DNA from: Rhodocyclaceae bacterium
GTDB lineage: Bacteria; Pseudomonadota; Gammaproteobacteria; Burkholderiales; Rhodocyclaceae
Length of the DNA stretch: 64,000 bases
Assembly: GCA_030681195.1 (NCBI GenBank)
Contig: JAUXXJ010000045.1
Coordinates: forward strand, 1 to 64,000
Direction of reading: 5' to 3'
Shown: one piece after another, positions 1 through 7,886 of the stretch
How the letters are laid out: each line of letters starts with the position of its first letter
Numbering within the stretch: position 1 is the first letter of the stretch
Position numbers and translations under genes: made by a program
Notes under the pieces: generated by a model
Database searches by the model: none
Told to the model about the DNA's origin: nothing
The model's input: only the letters and a program-made list of their open reading frames with translations

Positions 1-375
1 CTGGCCTTCCCGCATGTCACGGCCGAGTACCTGCCGGGCTGGGTGTTCAACGTGGCGACGCTGGTGCATGCGGAGGAAGCCTTCCTTGCTGCGGTGTTCC
101 TCTTTACGGTGCACTTCTTCAACAACCACTTCCGTCCCGACAAGCTGCCACCACCGGATATCGTGATGTTCACCGGCACGCAGTCGCTCAGGGAGTTCCG
201 CCATGACCATCCGGCGCAGTATCAGCGTCTGGTCGATGCCGGCGAACTGGAGAAGCGCCTGGTCTCGGCACCGTCACCGGCGATGCATAAGGCCTCGGTG
301 GCGCTCGGCCTGCTGCTGATTACCGTTGGTCTGGTGTTGCTGGTGATGGTCGGAACGGGGTTCTTCAGCAGCTGA
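1..375 (+). CDS. C-terminal part of a membrane cytochrome b-type subunit (5' end outside window)
   Basis: The reading frame is open from base 1, so only the last 124 residues are visible. They contain a hydrophobic helix with His residues (HAEEAF and TVHFFNNHF) and a second C-terminal helix. Between them is a soluble loop containing VMFTGTQSLREF and DHPAQYQRLVDAGELEK. From memory of families, this pattern resembles the C-terminal di-heme cytochrome b domain of formate dehydrogenase gamma-like or multiheme quinol-oxidising proteins; the His residues would ligate b heme. It lies just upstream of the ccm operon, which would serve it if the missing N-terminal part carries c-type hemes. Identity beyond 'cytochrome b-like membrane subunit' is inference. 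Confidence 0.6.
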   Translation: MAFPHVTAEYLPGWVFNVATLVHAEEAFLAAVFLFTVHFFNNHFRPDKLPPPDIVMFTGTQSLREFRHDHPAQYQRLVDAGELEKRLVSAPSPAMHKASVALGLLLITVGLVLLVMVGTGFFSS

Positions 376-386
376 TCGATTTACGT

Positions 387-416
387 GTCGGCGCCGTCCC
401 ACCGGCGCCGACTTTT
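387..416. terminator. Intrinsic terminator-like hairpin; palindromic member of the dispersed element family
   Basis: GTCGGCGCCG (387-396), a six-base loop, then CGGCGCCGAC (403-412) form a perfect 10-bp stem followed by TTTT (413-416). This is a classical Rho-independent terminator 11 bases after the stop of the upstream cytochrome gene. Read on the minus strand it starts AAAAGTCGGCGCC and contains GGGACGGC, so it is clearly related to the 24-bp element found inside many genes of this window. Confidence 0.75.
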
Positions 417-474
417 CGAGAACTTGACGAATGACAAGCCAAGTAGGGGTTATTTCAGGCAAAATTCGCCCCCC

Positions 475-1080
475 ATGCTGACTGCCACCGGCCTCTCTTG
501 TGTTCGCGGCGAACGCTGCCTCTTCTCCGGGCTTGATCTTGCGGTCGAGCCGGGGGAATGGTTGCATGTGCAGGGTGAGAATGGTGCCGGCAAGACCAGC
601 CTGCTGCGGATACTGGCGAGCCTTTCGCCGCCGGCCGAAGGCGAAATCCGTTGGGAAAACACCCCGATCAAAGCGCTCGCCGAGGACTACTACCGTGACA
701 TGCTATTCCTCGGTCACCATGGGGCGGTCAAGGAAGATCTGACCCCCTTCGAAAACCTGACACTGTCCTCAAAACTTGACGGCACCGCCCTCGACGAAGC
801 CGCCGCGCTCAAAGCCTTGGCCCGCTTCGGCTTGCGCGGCCGCGAAGATCTGGCGGTGCGATTTCTGTCCGCCGGCCAGAAGCGTCGCGTGCTGTTGGCG
901 CGTCTGGCGGTACGTCAGGCCGCCCTGTGGATTCTCGACGAACCCTTTACCGCACTCGATGTAAAAGCGGTCGACATGCTTTCCAGCTTGATCGAGGAGC
1001 ACGTCAAGGCAGGGGGTATCTGCATTCTCACCAGCCATCAGAGCATGCCGCTGCCGAATGGCAAGGTGCTGAAGATATGA
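475..1080 (+). CDS. ccmA: Heme exporter ATP-binding protein CcmA
   Basis: This is the ATPase of the CcmABCD complex, which releases holo-CcmE during System I cytochrome c maturation at the cytoplasmic membrane. The 201-residue product has a Walker A motif (GENGAGKTS, about residues 38-46), an ABC signature-like LSAGQKRR (about 127-134) and a Walker B (LWILDEPF) followed by the D-loop ALD. The length matches the family (about 205). ATG 475 gives the expected MLTATGLSC start; extending to an upstream in-frame start would add a non-conserved leader. It is the first gene of ccmABCDEFGHI and overlaps ccmB by ATGA. Confidence 0.95.
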   Translation: MLTATGLSCVRGERCLFSGLDLAVEPGEWLHVQGENGAGKTSLLRILASLSPPAEGEIRWENTPIKALAEDYYRDMLFLGHHGAVKEDLTPFENLTLSSKLDGTALDEAAALKALARFGLRGREDLAVRFLSAGQKRRVLLARLAVRQAALWILDEPFTALDVKAVDMLSSLIEEHVKAGGICILTSHQSMPLPNGKVLKI

Positions 1081-1742
1081 ACGCAGTCACCGCCATCATC
1101 CATCGCGATCTGCTGCTGGCCATGCGCCGCAAGAGTGAAGTACTCACCGCGCTGTTCTTCTTCATCATCGTCGTCAGCCTGTTTCCGCTCGGCATCGGGC
1201 CGGAAACCGCGCTGCTGCGCACGATCGCGCCCGGCATTCTGTGGGTGGCCGCGTTGCTCGCCACCATGCTCGGCCTGGCGCGCCTGTTCGCCCCCGACCA
1301 TGCCGACGGCACCCTCGAACAGATGGTGCTGGCCCCCGCCCCGCTGGGGCTGCTGGTAACCGGTAAAATCATCGCTCACTGGATCACCACGGGCCTGCCC
1401 CTCGTGCTGCTGGCGCCGGTGCTCGGCATCCAGTTCGACCTCGATAGCGGGGCGCTGGGCATTCTGGTGGTCGCGCTGTTGTTGGGTACGCCGCTGCTGT
1501 CGCTGATCGGCGCGATCGGTGCGGCACTGACGCTGGGGGTGCGCGGCGGCGGTGTGTTACTGTCGGTGCTGGTGTTACCGCTCTACGTGCCAGCGCTGAT
1601 TTTTGGTGCTGGCGCAGTAGAGGCCCATATTTCGGGACTGGGTGCCGGTGGGCATTTGTCTTTACTGGCCGCGCTGCTGGCGCTGGCTGTATTTTTCGCG
1701 CCGTGGGCGACCACGGCGGCACTGAGGATTGCGCTTGAGTAA
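1077..1742 (+). CDS. ccmB: Heme exporter permease CcmB
   Basis: This is the membrane subunit of the CcmABCD transporter-like complex. The 221-residue product is very hydrophobic, with about six predicted membrane helices, and has the typical N-terminus in which a short cytoplasmic segment (RDLLLAMRRKSEVL) precedes the first helix. The start is the ATG overlapping the ccmA stop (ATGA, 1077-1080), which implies translational coupling. The length agrees with the family (about 220). Confidence 0.95.
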   Translation: MNAVTAIIHRDLLLAMRRKSEVLTALFFFIIVVSLFPLGIGPETALLRTIAPGILWVAALLATMLGLARLFAPDHADGTLEQMVLAPAPLGLLVTGKIIAHWITTGLPLVLLAPVLGIQFDLDSGALGILVVALLLGTPLLSLIGAIGAALTLGVRGGGVLLSVLVLPLYVPALIFGAGAVEAHISGLGAGGHLSLLAALLALAVFFAPWATTAALRIALE

Positions 1743-2487
1743 TAACAAGATCATTCACTGGTTCAAATTTGCGTCGCCGCAGAGCTTTTACCCGCTCGCC
1801 GGCAAGATGATCCCGTGGTTCTGGGGACTGACTGCCGTGTTTCTCATCCCCGGCCTGTGGATCAGTTTTTTTGTCGCACCGACCGACTTTCAGCAGGGCG
1901 AAGGCTATCGCATCATTTTCATTCACGTACCGGCCGCCTGGATGTCGATGTTCATCTATTTGGTCATGGCGACTTGGGCCGGGCTGGGTCTGGCGTTGAA
2001 TACGCGCCTTTCTGGCATGATGGCCCAGGCGCTTGCACCGACCGGGGCGATCATGGCCTTTCTGTCGCTATGGACCGGTGCGCTTTGGGGCAAACCAATG
2101 TGGGGCGCGTGGTGGGTATGGGATGCACGCCTCACCTCGGCACTGATCCTGTTCTTTCTCTACATCGGCTTCATTGCCCTGCAGGCGGCCATCGACGATG
2201 CACGCCGCGCCGACAAGGCCGGCGCCATCCTCGCGCTGGTCGGCGTGGTCAATGTGCCGATCATCTATTTCTCGGTGAAATGGTGGAACACCCTGCACCA
2301 GGGGGCTTCCGTGTCGCTGACCAAGGCACCGACCATGGCGACGACAATGCTGTGGGGCATGCTGCTGATGGCGTTGGCCTTCTGGATGTATTCGATTGCC
2401 GTCGCCTTGACCCGAGTTCGCGCCATCATTCTCGAACGTGAAGCACACACGGAATGGGTCAAGGAACTGGATGAGGTGAAAGCATGA
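1735..2487 (+). CDS. ccmC: Heme transporter CcmC
   Basis: CcmC presents heme to the chaperone CcmE. The product has six predicted helices and the tryptophan-rich heme-binding motif between helices 3 and 4 (WGAWWVWDARLTS), with the flanking His residues usual in the family (IHVPAAWM and TLHQG). TTG 1735 is chosen because it gives the family-typical start (SNNKIIHWFKFASP) at 250 residues. A TTG two codons upstream (1729) is also possible. It overlaps the end of ccmB. Confidence 0.93.
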   Translation: MSNNKIIHWFKFASPQSFYPLAGKMIPWFWGLTAVFLIPGLWISFFVAPTDFQQGEGYRIIFIHVPAAWMSMFIYLVMATWAGLGLALNTRLSGMMAQALAPTGAIMAFLSLWTGALWGKPMWGAWWVWDARLTSALILFFLYIGFIALQAAIDDARRADKAGAILALVGVVNVPIIYFSVKWWNTLHQGASVSLTKAPTMATTMLWGMLLMALAFWMYSIAVALTRVRAIILEREAHTEWVKELDEVKA

Positions 2488-2666
2488 ATTGGGGTTCTCC
2501 CGCCGAATTCTTCGCCATGGGTGGCTACGGACTTTATGTCTGGGGCAGCTTCGGCGTCTGCGCCGTGCTCATGATTGTGGAACCAATTCTGGCCAGCAGA
2601 CGTCGTAGTGATATTTTGCGCAGTCTGCGCCGCGAATCCCTGGCGGACAAACTGGACTCTCAATAA
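2484..2666 (+). CDS. ccmD: Heme exporter protein CcmD
   Basis: This is a small single-helix membrane protein of 60 residues that stabilises the CcmABC-CcmE complex. It has the family-typical N-terminal [20 protein letters not shown], one hydrophobic segment and a basic cytoplasmic tail (ASRRRSD). It overlaps the ccmC stop by ATGA. Position between ccmC and ccmE supports the call strongly despite the small size. Confidence 0.92.
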   Translation: MNWGSPAEFFAMGGYGLYVWGSFGVCAVLMIVEPILASRRRSDILRSLRRESLADKLDSQ

Positions 2667-2676
2667 AGGCCCTCAA

Positions 2677-3117
2677 TTGAAACCTCGCCATAAACGCATC
2701 GCGCTCATCACCGGTGGACTCGCCACGGTCGGCATTGCCGCCGCATTGGTTCTGAATGCGCTCAACAGCAACATCGCCTTTTTCGTCACCCCCACCGAGA
2801 TTGCCGAAGGCAAGGCACCCCAAGGGCAGATTTTCCGCATTGGTGGCATAGTCAAGGAGGGCTCGATACGGCGCGACAACCTGACGGTGCATTTCGCCAT
2901 CACCGACACCGCCAAGGAAGTCCCTGTCACCTACACCGGCATCCTCCCCGACCTGTTCCAGGAAGGCAAGGGGGCCGTCGCGCAGGGGCGCATCAACCCC
3001 GACGGCACTTTCACCGCCACCGAAGTGCTGGCCAAGCACGACGAAAACTACATGCCACCAGAAGCGCAGCATGCCGTCGACCAGGCCCAAAAGGCCCAGA
3101 AGACCATCAAACAATAA
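2677..3117 (+). CDS. ccmE: Cytochrome c maturation heme chaperone CcmE
   Basis: This periplasmic, membrane-anchored chaperone binds heme covalently through a His and passes it to CcmF/CcmH. The 146-residue product has a basic N-terminus, a membrane anchor at about residues 8-28, an OB-fold domain, and the conserved segment [13 protein letters not shown], whose His is the heme attachment site with Tyr four residues later. TTG 2677 is preceded by AAAGG (2665-2669) at seven bases, which decides the start. It lies 10 bases after ccmD. Confidence 0.94.
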   Translation: MKPRHKRIALITGGLATVGIAAALVLNALNSNIAFFVTPTEIAEGKAPQGQIFRIGGIVKEGSIRRDNLTVHFAITDTAKEVPVTYTGILPDLFQEGKGAVAQGRINPDGTFTATEVLAKHDENYMPPEAQHAVDQAQKAQKTIKQ

Positions 3118-3137
3118 CCCTTCAAGCAGGTCGCCCC

Positions 3138-5099
3138 ATGATCCCAGAACTCGGCCATTTCGCCCTGATCCTCGCCTTTTTTGTCTCGCTGGTGCAAGGC
3201 GTCCTGCCGCTGGTCGGCGCGCACAAGAACCGCGCCGACTGGGTCGCCGTCGCGCGGCCAGCCACCGCCGCATCCTTCCTGCTGGTCGGGGTATCCTTTG
3301 CCTGCCTGACCTGGGCCTTCTACGTCAATGATTTTTCCGTCGAATACGTCGCGGGCCACTCCAATACCCAGTTGCCGACCATGTACCGCCTGTCTGCGGT
3401 CTGGGGCGGTCATGAGGGCTCATTGCTGCTCTGGGTGTTCATGCTGGTCGGTTGGGCGGCAGCGGTCGCCGCCTTCTCGCGTCAGTTGCCCGCCGCCATG
3501 GTGGCGCGCGTGCTGGGCGTGCTCGGCCTGGTCACGGTTGGCCTGATGGCCTTTGTGCTGCTCACCTCCAACCCCTTCGATCGCTTGATGTCCCCGCCCG
3601 CCGAAGGCCGCTCGCTCAACCCGCTGTTGCAGGACCCCGGCCTGATCTACCACCCGCCGCTGCTCTACATGGGTTACGTCGGCATGGCCGTCGCCTACGC
3701 CTTCGCCATGGCCGCGCTGCTGGCCGGCCAACTCGACGCCGCCTGGGCGCGCTGGTCGCGCCCCTGGACGACGGTGGCCTGGGTATTCCTGACCCTCGGC
3801 ATCGCGCTCGGCTCCTGGTGGGCTTACTACGAGCTCGGCTGGGGTGGCTGGTGGTTCTGGGACCCGGTGGAAAACGCCTCCTTCATGCCCTGGCTGGTAT
3901 GTACCGCGCTGATCCATTCGCTCGCCGTGACCGAAAAGCGCGGCAGCTTCAAGAACTGGACGGTGTTGCTGGCGATCGCCGCCTTCTCGCTTTCGCTGCT
4001 CGGCACCTTCCTCGTGCGTTCCGGCGTGCTCACCTCGGTGCACGCCTTTGCCACCGATCCGAAACGCGGCCTGTTCATCCTCATCCTGCTCGCCGTCGTT
4101 GTCGGTGCCTCGCTGCTGCTGTTCGCGGCACGGGCGCCGAAGGTCAGCCCCGGCGGCCGCTTCGAACTGATCTCGCGCGAAACTTTCCTGCTGGTCAACA
4201 ACGTGCTGCTGGTCGTTGCCTGCGGTGCGGTGCTGCTCGGCACGCTCTACCCGCTGATCGTCGATGCCTTCGGCGGCGGCAAGATCTCCGTCGGCCCGCC
4301 CTACTTCAACGCCGTGTTCATCCCGATCATGCTGCCGCTGCTGGTGCTGGTAGCCCTCGGCCCGGTGGCACGCTGGAAGCAGGCCGACCTGCCGGCGATG
4401 CTGAAGAAGCTGTGGCCCGCAGCAGTCGCTGCCGTGGCTGCCGGCATCGTGCTGCCCATGCTCGCCGGCGAGTGGCACGCCTATGTCGCCCTGGCACTGG
4501 CGCTGGTCGGCTGGATGAGCGCCGCACTGGTGCTGCAGACCATTGATCGCCTCAAGGCCGGCTCCCCGACCGCTTCGTGGTGGGGCATGCAGATCGCCCA
4601 CTTCGGCCTCGCCGTGATGGTCGTCGGCATCGCCATGGTCAGCACCTACCAGGAAGAGCGCGACGTGCGCATGGAACCCGGTGAAACCGTCAGTGTCGGC
4701 GGCTACACCTTCAAGTTCCTCGGCGTTAAGGAGTCGCGTGGCCCGAATTACACGGCCGATGTCGGCACCTTCGAACTATCGCAGGACGGTAAGCTGATGC
4801 GCCTGCTGCATCCAGAAAAACGCGCCTATGACACCTCACAAATGCCAATGACCGAGGCGGCCATCGACGCGGGTTTCACCCGTGACGTCTATGTTTCGCT
4901 CGCCGAACCGCTGTCGCCGGACGTCGAAAATGGCCCGTGGGCCGTACGCGTGTACTTCAAACCCTTCGTCGACTGGATCTGGGGCGGCAGTTTGCTGATG
5001 GCGCTCGGTGGCCTGCTCGCCGCCGCGGATCGCCGCTACCGCATCCGGGCAAAATCTTCCGCTGCCGTCGCTGCCAATGCTGCCGGAGCAGCCGCATGA
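3138..5099 (+). CDS. ccmF: Heme lyase subunit CcmF
   Basis: This is the large membrane subunit of the CcmFGHI heme ligation machinery. The 653-residue polytopic protein has the WWD-type heme-handling motif (GWGGWWFWDPVEN, about residues 233-245) and many transmembrane helices along its length. A periplasmic domain precedes the last helix, which is typical of the family. ATG 3138 gives MIPELGHFALILA, the usual N-terminus, 20 bases after ccmE. It overlaps ccmG by four bases. Confidence 0.96.
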   Translation: MIPELGHFALILAFFVSLVQGVLPLVGAHKNRADWVAVARPATAASFLLVGVSFACLTWAFYVNDFSVEYVAGHSNTQLPTMYRLSAVWGGHEGSLLLWVFMLVGWAAAVAAFSRQLPAAMVARVLGVLGLVTVGLMAFVLLTSNPFDRLMSPPAEGRSLNPLLQDPGLIYHPPLLYMGYVGMAVAYAFAMAALLAGQLDAAWARWSRPWTTVAWVFLTLGIALGSWWAYYELGWGGWWFWDPVENASFMPWLVCTALIHSLAVTEKRGSFKNWTVLLAIAAFSLSLLGTFLVRSGVLTSVHAFATDPKRGLFILILLAVVVGASLLLFAARAPKVSPGGRFELISRETFLLVNNVLLVVACGAVLLGTLYPLIVDAFGGGKISVGPPYFNAVFIPIMLPLLVLVALGPVARWKQADLPAMLKKLWPAAVAAVAAGIVLPMLAGEWHAYVALALALVGWMSAALVLQTIDRLKAGSPTASWWGMQIAHFGLAVMVVGIAMVSTYQEERDVRMEPGETVSVGGYTFKFLGVKESRGPNYTADVGTFELSQDGKLMRLLHPEKRAYDTSQMPMTEAAIDAGFTRDVYVSLAEPLSPDVENGPWAVRVYFKPFVDWIWGGSLLMALGGLLAAADRRYRIRAKSSAAVAANAAGAAA

Positions 5100-5623
5100 A
5101 CAAGTTCACGCTTCCCCTGGTCGGTTTCATCGCGCTGGTCGCCCTGCTTGCCGTTGGCCTTGGCCTCAACCCGCGCGAGGTGCCCTCGCCGCTGGTTGGC
5201 AAGCCGGCGCCCGACTTCAAAGTGCCGCAACTGCACGATCCGAACGCAAGCTTCTCGCCCAATGAAATGCTCGGCAAGGTGTGGTTATTTAACGTCTGGG
5301 CTTCGTGGTGCGTTTCCTGCCGCGAGGAGCACCCGATCATTGTCGAATACACCAAGCGCCCCGACGCCATTCCGGTCATCGGTCTCAACTACAAGGACAA
5401 GCGCGAGGACGGCCAGCGTTGGCTGGCACGTTTCGGCGATCCCTATGTCCTCTCCGCCTTCGACCTCGATGGTCGCGTCGGCATCAACTATGGCGTGTAT
5501 GGCGTGCCCGAGACCTACCTGATCGACAAACAGGGCGTTATCCGCTTCAAGCAGATCGGCCCCATCACCCCCACGGTGCTGGAAGAAAAAATCCTGCCCC
5601 TGATCAAGGAGCTTAACAAATGA
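5096..5623 (+). CDS. ccmG: Thiol:disulfide interchange protein CcmG/DsbE
   Basis: This is a membrane-anchored thioredoxin-like protein that keeps the CXXCH cysteines of apocytochromes (or CcmH) reduced. The 175-residue product has an N-terminal signal anchor (about residues 4-22), the active site WCVSC (about 77-81) and the cis-Pro region GVYGVPETYLID. The intervening pair VS between the active-site cysteines differs from the enterobacterial WCPTC form. It starts at the ATGA overlap with ccmF and overlaps ccmH by four bases. Confidence 0.94.
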   Translation: MNKFTLPLVGFIALVALLAVGLGLNPREVPSPLVGKPAPDFKVPQLHDPNASFSPNEMLGKVWLFNVWASWCVSCREEHPIIVEYTKRPDAIPVIGLNYKDKREDGQRWLARFGDPYVLSAFDLDGRVGINYGVYGVPETYLIDKQGVIRFKQIGPITPTVLEEKILPLIKELNK

Positions 5624-6081
5624 AGTTGTTTCTCGTTGCCTGCGCGGCACTGTCTCTCTGTCTGCCGCTGCATGCCAAGGAAGCCGCACCGCTGGCCGAA
5701 GATCCGGTGGTGGAAAAGCGCTTGATCAATATTTCCGAAGAACTGCGCTGCCTGGTCTGCCAGAACGAATCCCTCGCCGGCTCGCAGGCCGAACTGGCCA
5801 AGGATCTGCGTGAGGAAGTGCGCGGCCTGATCAAGGAGGGCAAGAGCGACAGTGAGGTCAAGGACTTCCTCGTCAGCCGCTACGGCGACTTCGTCCTCTA
5901 CCGGCCACAGATCAAGCCATCGACCTACCTGCTCTGGGCCGGCCCCTTCCTGCTGCTGTTCATCGGCCTGTTCACACTGTTCCGTTTCCTGAAGCAGCGT
6001 AGCAAGGAAGTGGTCGATACCCCGCTTTCGGATGAAGAAAAGAAACGCGCCGAAGCCCTGCTGAAGGATGCCCAGTCATGA
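5620..6081 (+). CDS. ccmH: Cytochrome c maturation protein CcmH (CcmL-type)
   Basis: This thioreductase of the heme ligation complex has a signal peptide (about residues 1-19), the conserved LRCLVCQNES motif with its redox CXXC pair, a helical domain, and a C-terminal membrane helix (about 105-123). At 153 residues it corresponds only to the N-terminal half of the E. coli CcmH; the TPR half is a separate gene (ccmI) immediately downstream with a four-base overlap. Confidence 0.94.
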   Translation: MKLFLVACAALSLCLPLHAKEAAPLAEDPVVEKRLINISEELRCLVCQNESLAGSQAELAKDLREEVRGLIKEGKSDSEVKDFLVSRYGDFVLYRPQIKPSTYLLWAGPFLLLFIGLFTLFRFLKQRSKEVVDTPLSDEEKKRAEALLKDAQS

Positions 6082-7319
6082 GCGGATTTCTTATTGGCGC
6101 GTTGCTCGTCGCGCTGCTTGCCATCACCCTGGTCGTCTGGCCTTTCCTGCGCCGTCCCGCCAGCGCCGACTTTTCGCGCCTGCAGTTGAACACGGCCATC
6201 TATCGCGATCAATTCACGGAACTGGAGCGCGATCGCAACGAAGGTTCGCTGTCGCTGGCCGACTATGAGCAGGCACGAGCCGAACTGCAGCGGCGCATGC
6301 TTGAAGATACCGCCGGCGAATCCACCGCCGCGAAGAAGGGCGAGCAGACTGCGCCGCCACCTGCCAGCCGTGTCTTGCCGATCGTCCTTGGCGCCTTCCT
6401 GCTCATCGGCGGCGCCCTCGGCTACATGGCGCTGGGCAATCCTATGGCAATCAATCCGCCGGTACGGGACGGGCACAATTTCGGTGATGCCGAAATCGAA
6501 CGCATGGTCGCCGACATGGCGGCCAAGCTCGAAAAGGAACCGGAGAATTACTCAGGCTGGGCCATGCTGGCGCGCTCATACAAGGTCATGAACCGTTATC
6601 CCGACGCAGTCCGCGCCTACGCGCGCACCGGCCCGATGCTCGATACCAGCGCCGAACTGCTGGTCGACTACGCCGATGCCCAGGCGGCCGTCGATAACGG
6701 ATTCAGCAAGAAGGTTCTGGCCCTGATCGACAAGGCACTCAAACTTGATCCCACCAACCTGCAGGGACTTTGGTTGCGCGGTACCGCTGCCTTTGAGGTC
6801 AAGCAGTACGATAAGGCGATCACCGACTGGAACGTACTGTTGAAAGGCCTGCCGCCCGAGTCCGAGGAAGCCAGGGTCATCCAGGCCAACATTGCCGAAG
6901 CCCGCGACCTGCAGGGTAAAGCCGGCAAAACCGGAAAAGTCGGCGCTGACAAAACGGCATCCACGACGCCTGCAACAGCGCAGGTCACGATTACGGGCCG
7001 CGTCGAAGTCGCTGGCAATCTAGCCGGCAAGGTGCCCGCGGGGGCCACGTTGATGGTAATCGCCCGGCCGGCCGACGGTTCGCGCATGCCCGTCGGCGTG
7101 TTCATAGCCAAAGGCGGTCTGCCGGCTGACTTCACACTGGACGACAGTCTGGCAATGAGCCCCGACAATCTGCTTTCCAAACACAAGGAACTGCTCGTCG
7201 AAGCGCGGCTTTCGCAAAGTGGTCAGGCCATGCCGCAAGCCGGCGACCTCTTCAGTCCGGCGCAGACCGTCAAGCTGGGCGCCAATAACGTCCGCCTGAA
7301 GATCGACCAGGTCCGCTAA
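6078..7319 (+). CDS. ccmI: Cytochrome c maturation protein CcmI
   Basis: CcmI binds the C-terminus of apocytochrome c and delivers it to the lyase. The 413-residue protein has an N-terminal helix (about residues 4-22), the family signature LNTAIYRDQFTELERD just after it, a second helix (about 94-114), TPR-like repeats (about 145-265) and a C-terminal beta domain after a Lys/Ala-rich linker. Two dispersed element copies lie inside it: one between the first helix and the LNTAIYRDQ segment, and a degenerate one in the linker. It is the last gene of the ccm operon. Confidence 0.93.
   Translation: MSGFLIGALLVALLAITLVVWPFLRRPASADFSRLQLNTAIYRDQFTELERDRNEGSLSLADYEQARAELQRRMLEDTAGESTAAKKGEQTAPPPASRVLPIVLGAFLLIGGALGYMALGNPMAINPPVRDGHNFGDAEIERMVADMAAKLEKEPENYSGWAMLARSYKVMNRYPDAVRAYARTGPMLDTSAELLVDYADAQAAVDNGFSKKVLALIDKALKLDPTNLQGLWLRGTAAFEVKQYDKAITDWNVLLKGLPPESEEARVIQANIAEARDLQGKAGKTGKVGADKTASTTPATAQVTITGRVEVAGNLAGKVPAGATLMVIARPADGSRMPVGVFIAKGGLPADFTLDDSLAMSPDNLLSKHKELLVEARLSQSGQAMPQAGDLFSPAQTVKLGANNVRLKIDQVR
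6151..6174 (-). repeat. Dispersed 24-bp element, exact consensus copy in ccmI
   Basis: On the minus strand the copy starts AAAAGTCGGCGCTGG and ends GACGGC, identical to the copies at 14963 and 22870. In ccmI it encodes the segment RRPASADF, a loop directly after the first membrane helix. Confidence 0.85.
6935..6958 (+). repeat. Dispersed element, degenerate copy in ccmI linker
   Basis: Starts AAAAGTCGGCGCTG and ends ACGGC, with four mismatches to consensus in the middle. It encodes KVGADKTA in a low-complexity linker of CcmI. Confidence 0.55.
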
Positions 7320-7329
7320 TCAGCGGACC
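7310..7329. terminator. Hairpin between convergent ccmI and cytochrome c genes
   Basis: GGTCCGCT (7310-7317), AATC loop, AGCGGACC (7322-7329) form a perfect 8-bp stem overlapping the ccmI stop codon. There is no T tract, so it is only a candidate bidirectional terminator or mRNA 3'-end stabiliser between the converging genes. Confidence 0.4.
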
Positions 7330-7348
7330 GGCCTGCGTGGTGCCGCAA

Positions 7349-7651
7349 TTACAGCGAGAGGACGAACTTCACCAGGGTCTTAAGGTTTGCATCTGATGTT
7401 GTTGTATTGGGCGGCTGCACGATATCGCCCCAGACGCCTTTGCCGCCTTCGCGGACCTTTTTCTCCAGCTTGGCCTGGGCACCCGCATCGCCCTTGTACT
7501 TGGCGGCCACATCCTTCCAGGCTGGGCCGACCAGCTTCTTGTCGACCGTATGGCAACCCAGGCAGCCTTCCTTCTGGGCCAGTTGCAAATCGGCTGCTGC
7601 CGGGCCGGCAAATGCCAGACCGAGAACAAAGACACAAGCAAGTTTTTTCAT
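7349..7651 (-). CDS. Small periplasmic class I cytochrome c lacking the axial methionine
   Basis: The 100-residue product has a signal peptide (cleavage near AAADLQ) and one heme site, CLGCH. The fold signature resembles cytochromes c551/c552: GPAWKDVAAKY after the heme site and GGKGVWG before the C-terminal helix. In this family the segment after VWG normally carries the axial Met (as in PMPPN); here it reads DIVQPPN, and the mature protein has no Met at all. The protein is therefore either a five-coordinate or an alternatively ligated (Gln, Lys) cytochrome. It is the last gene of a minus-strand run after spoT and a DUF3460 gene, and would be matured by the adjacent ccm system. Confidence 0.85.
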   Translation of the reverse strand: MKKLACVFVLGLAFAGPAAADLQLAQKEGCLGCHTVDKKLVGPAWKDVAAKYKGDAGAQAKLEKKVREGGKGVWGDIVQPPNTTTSDANLKTLVKFVLSL

Positions 7652-7681
7652 GAACGCTCCCTCCGTTGATTGACGTGTCGC

Positions 7682-7867
7682 TTAGTTAGCATCGTAGTAA
7701 TAAGGTTTTTGCGGCACCTTGGCGGCGACCAGACTTGCCTGCTCGTCAAGATCGTGCATGCCGCGATCCCACCACAGCGCCCGGCCGCTTTGCTGTACCT
7801 CAAGTTCGACAGGATGTTGCGCCAGCCAGTCGCGCATAAACTTGGTGTGTTCGGATTCGTATGCCAT
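7682..7867 (-). CDS. DUF3460 family small protein
   Basis: This 61-residue cytoplasmic protein starts MAYESEHTKFMRDWLAQHP and contains GRALWWDR, the hallmarks I recall for DUF3460, a family of unknown function known mainly from betaproteobacteria. It has no signal peptide or membrane helix. It sits 19 bases after spoT on the same strand, so it is probably co-transcribed with the stringent response gene. Function unknown. Confidence 0.8.
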   Translation of the reverse strand: MAYESEHTKFMRDWLAQHPVELEVQQSGRALWWDRGMHDLDEQASLVAAKVPQKPYYYDAN

Positions 7868-7886
7868 TGTTGCTCCTCAGTTACGC

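Noticed and set aside
3420..4601. Long antisense open frame opposite ccmF (393 codons)
   Set aside because: It is rich in Gln, His and Gly without any motif and lies entirely over ccmF, whose family signatures are certain; a GC-rich shadow frame.
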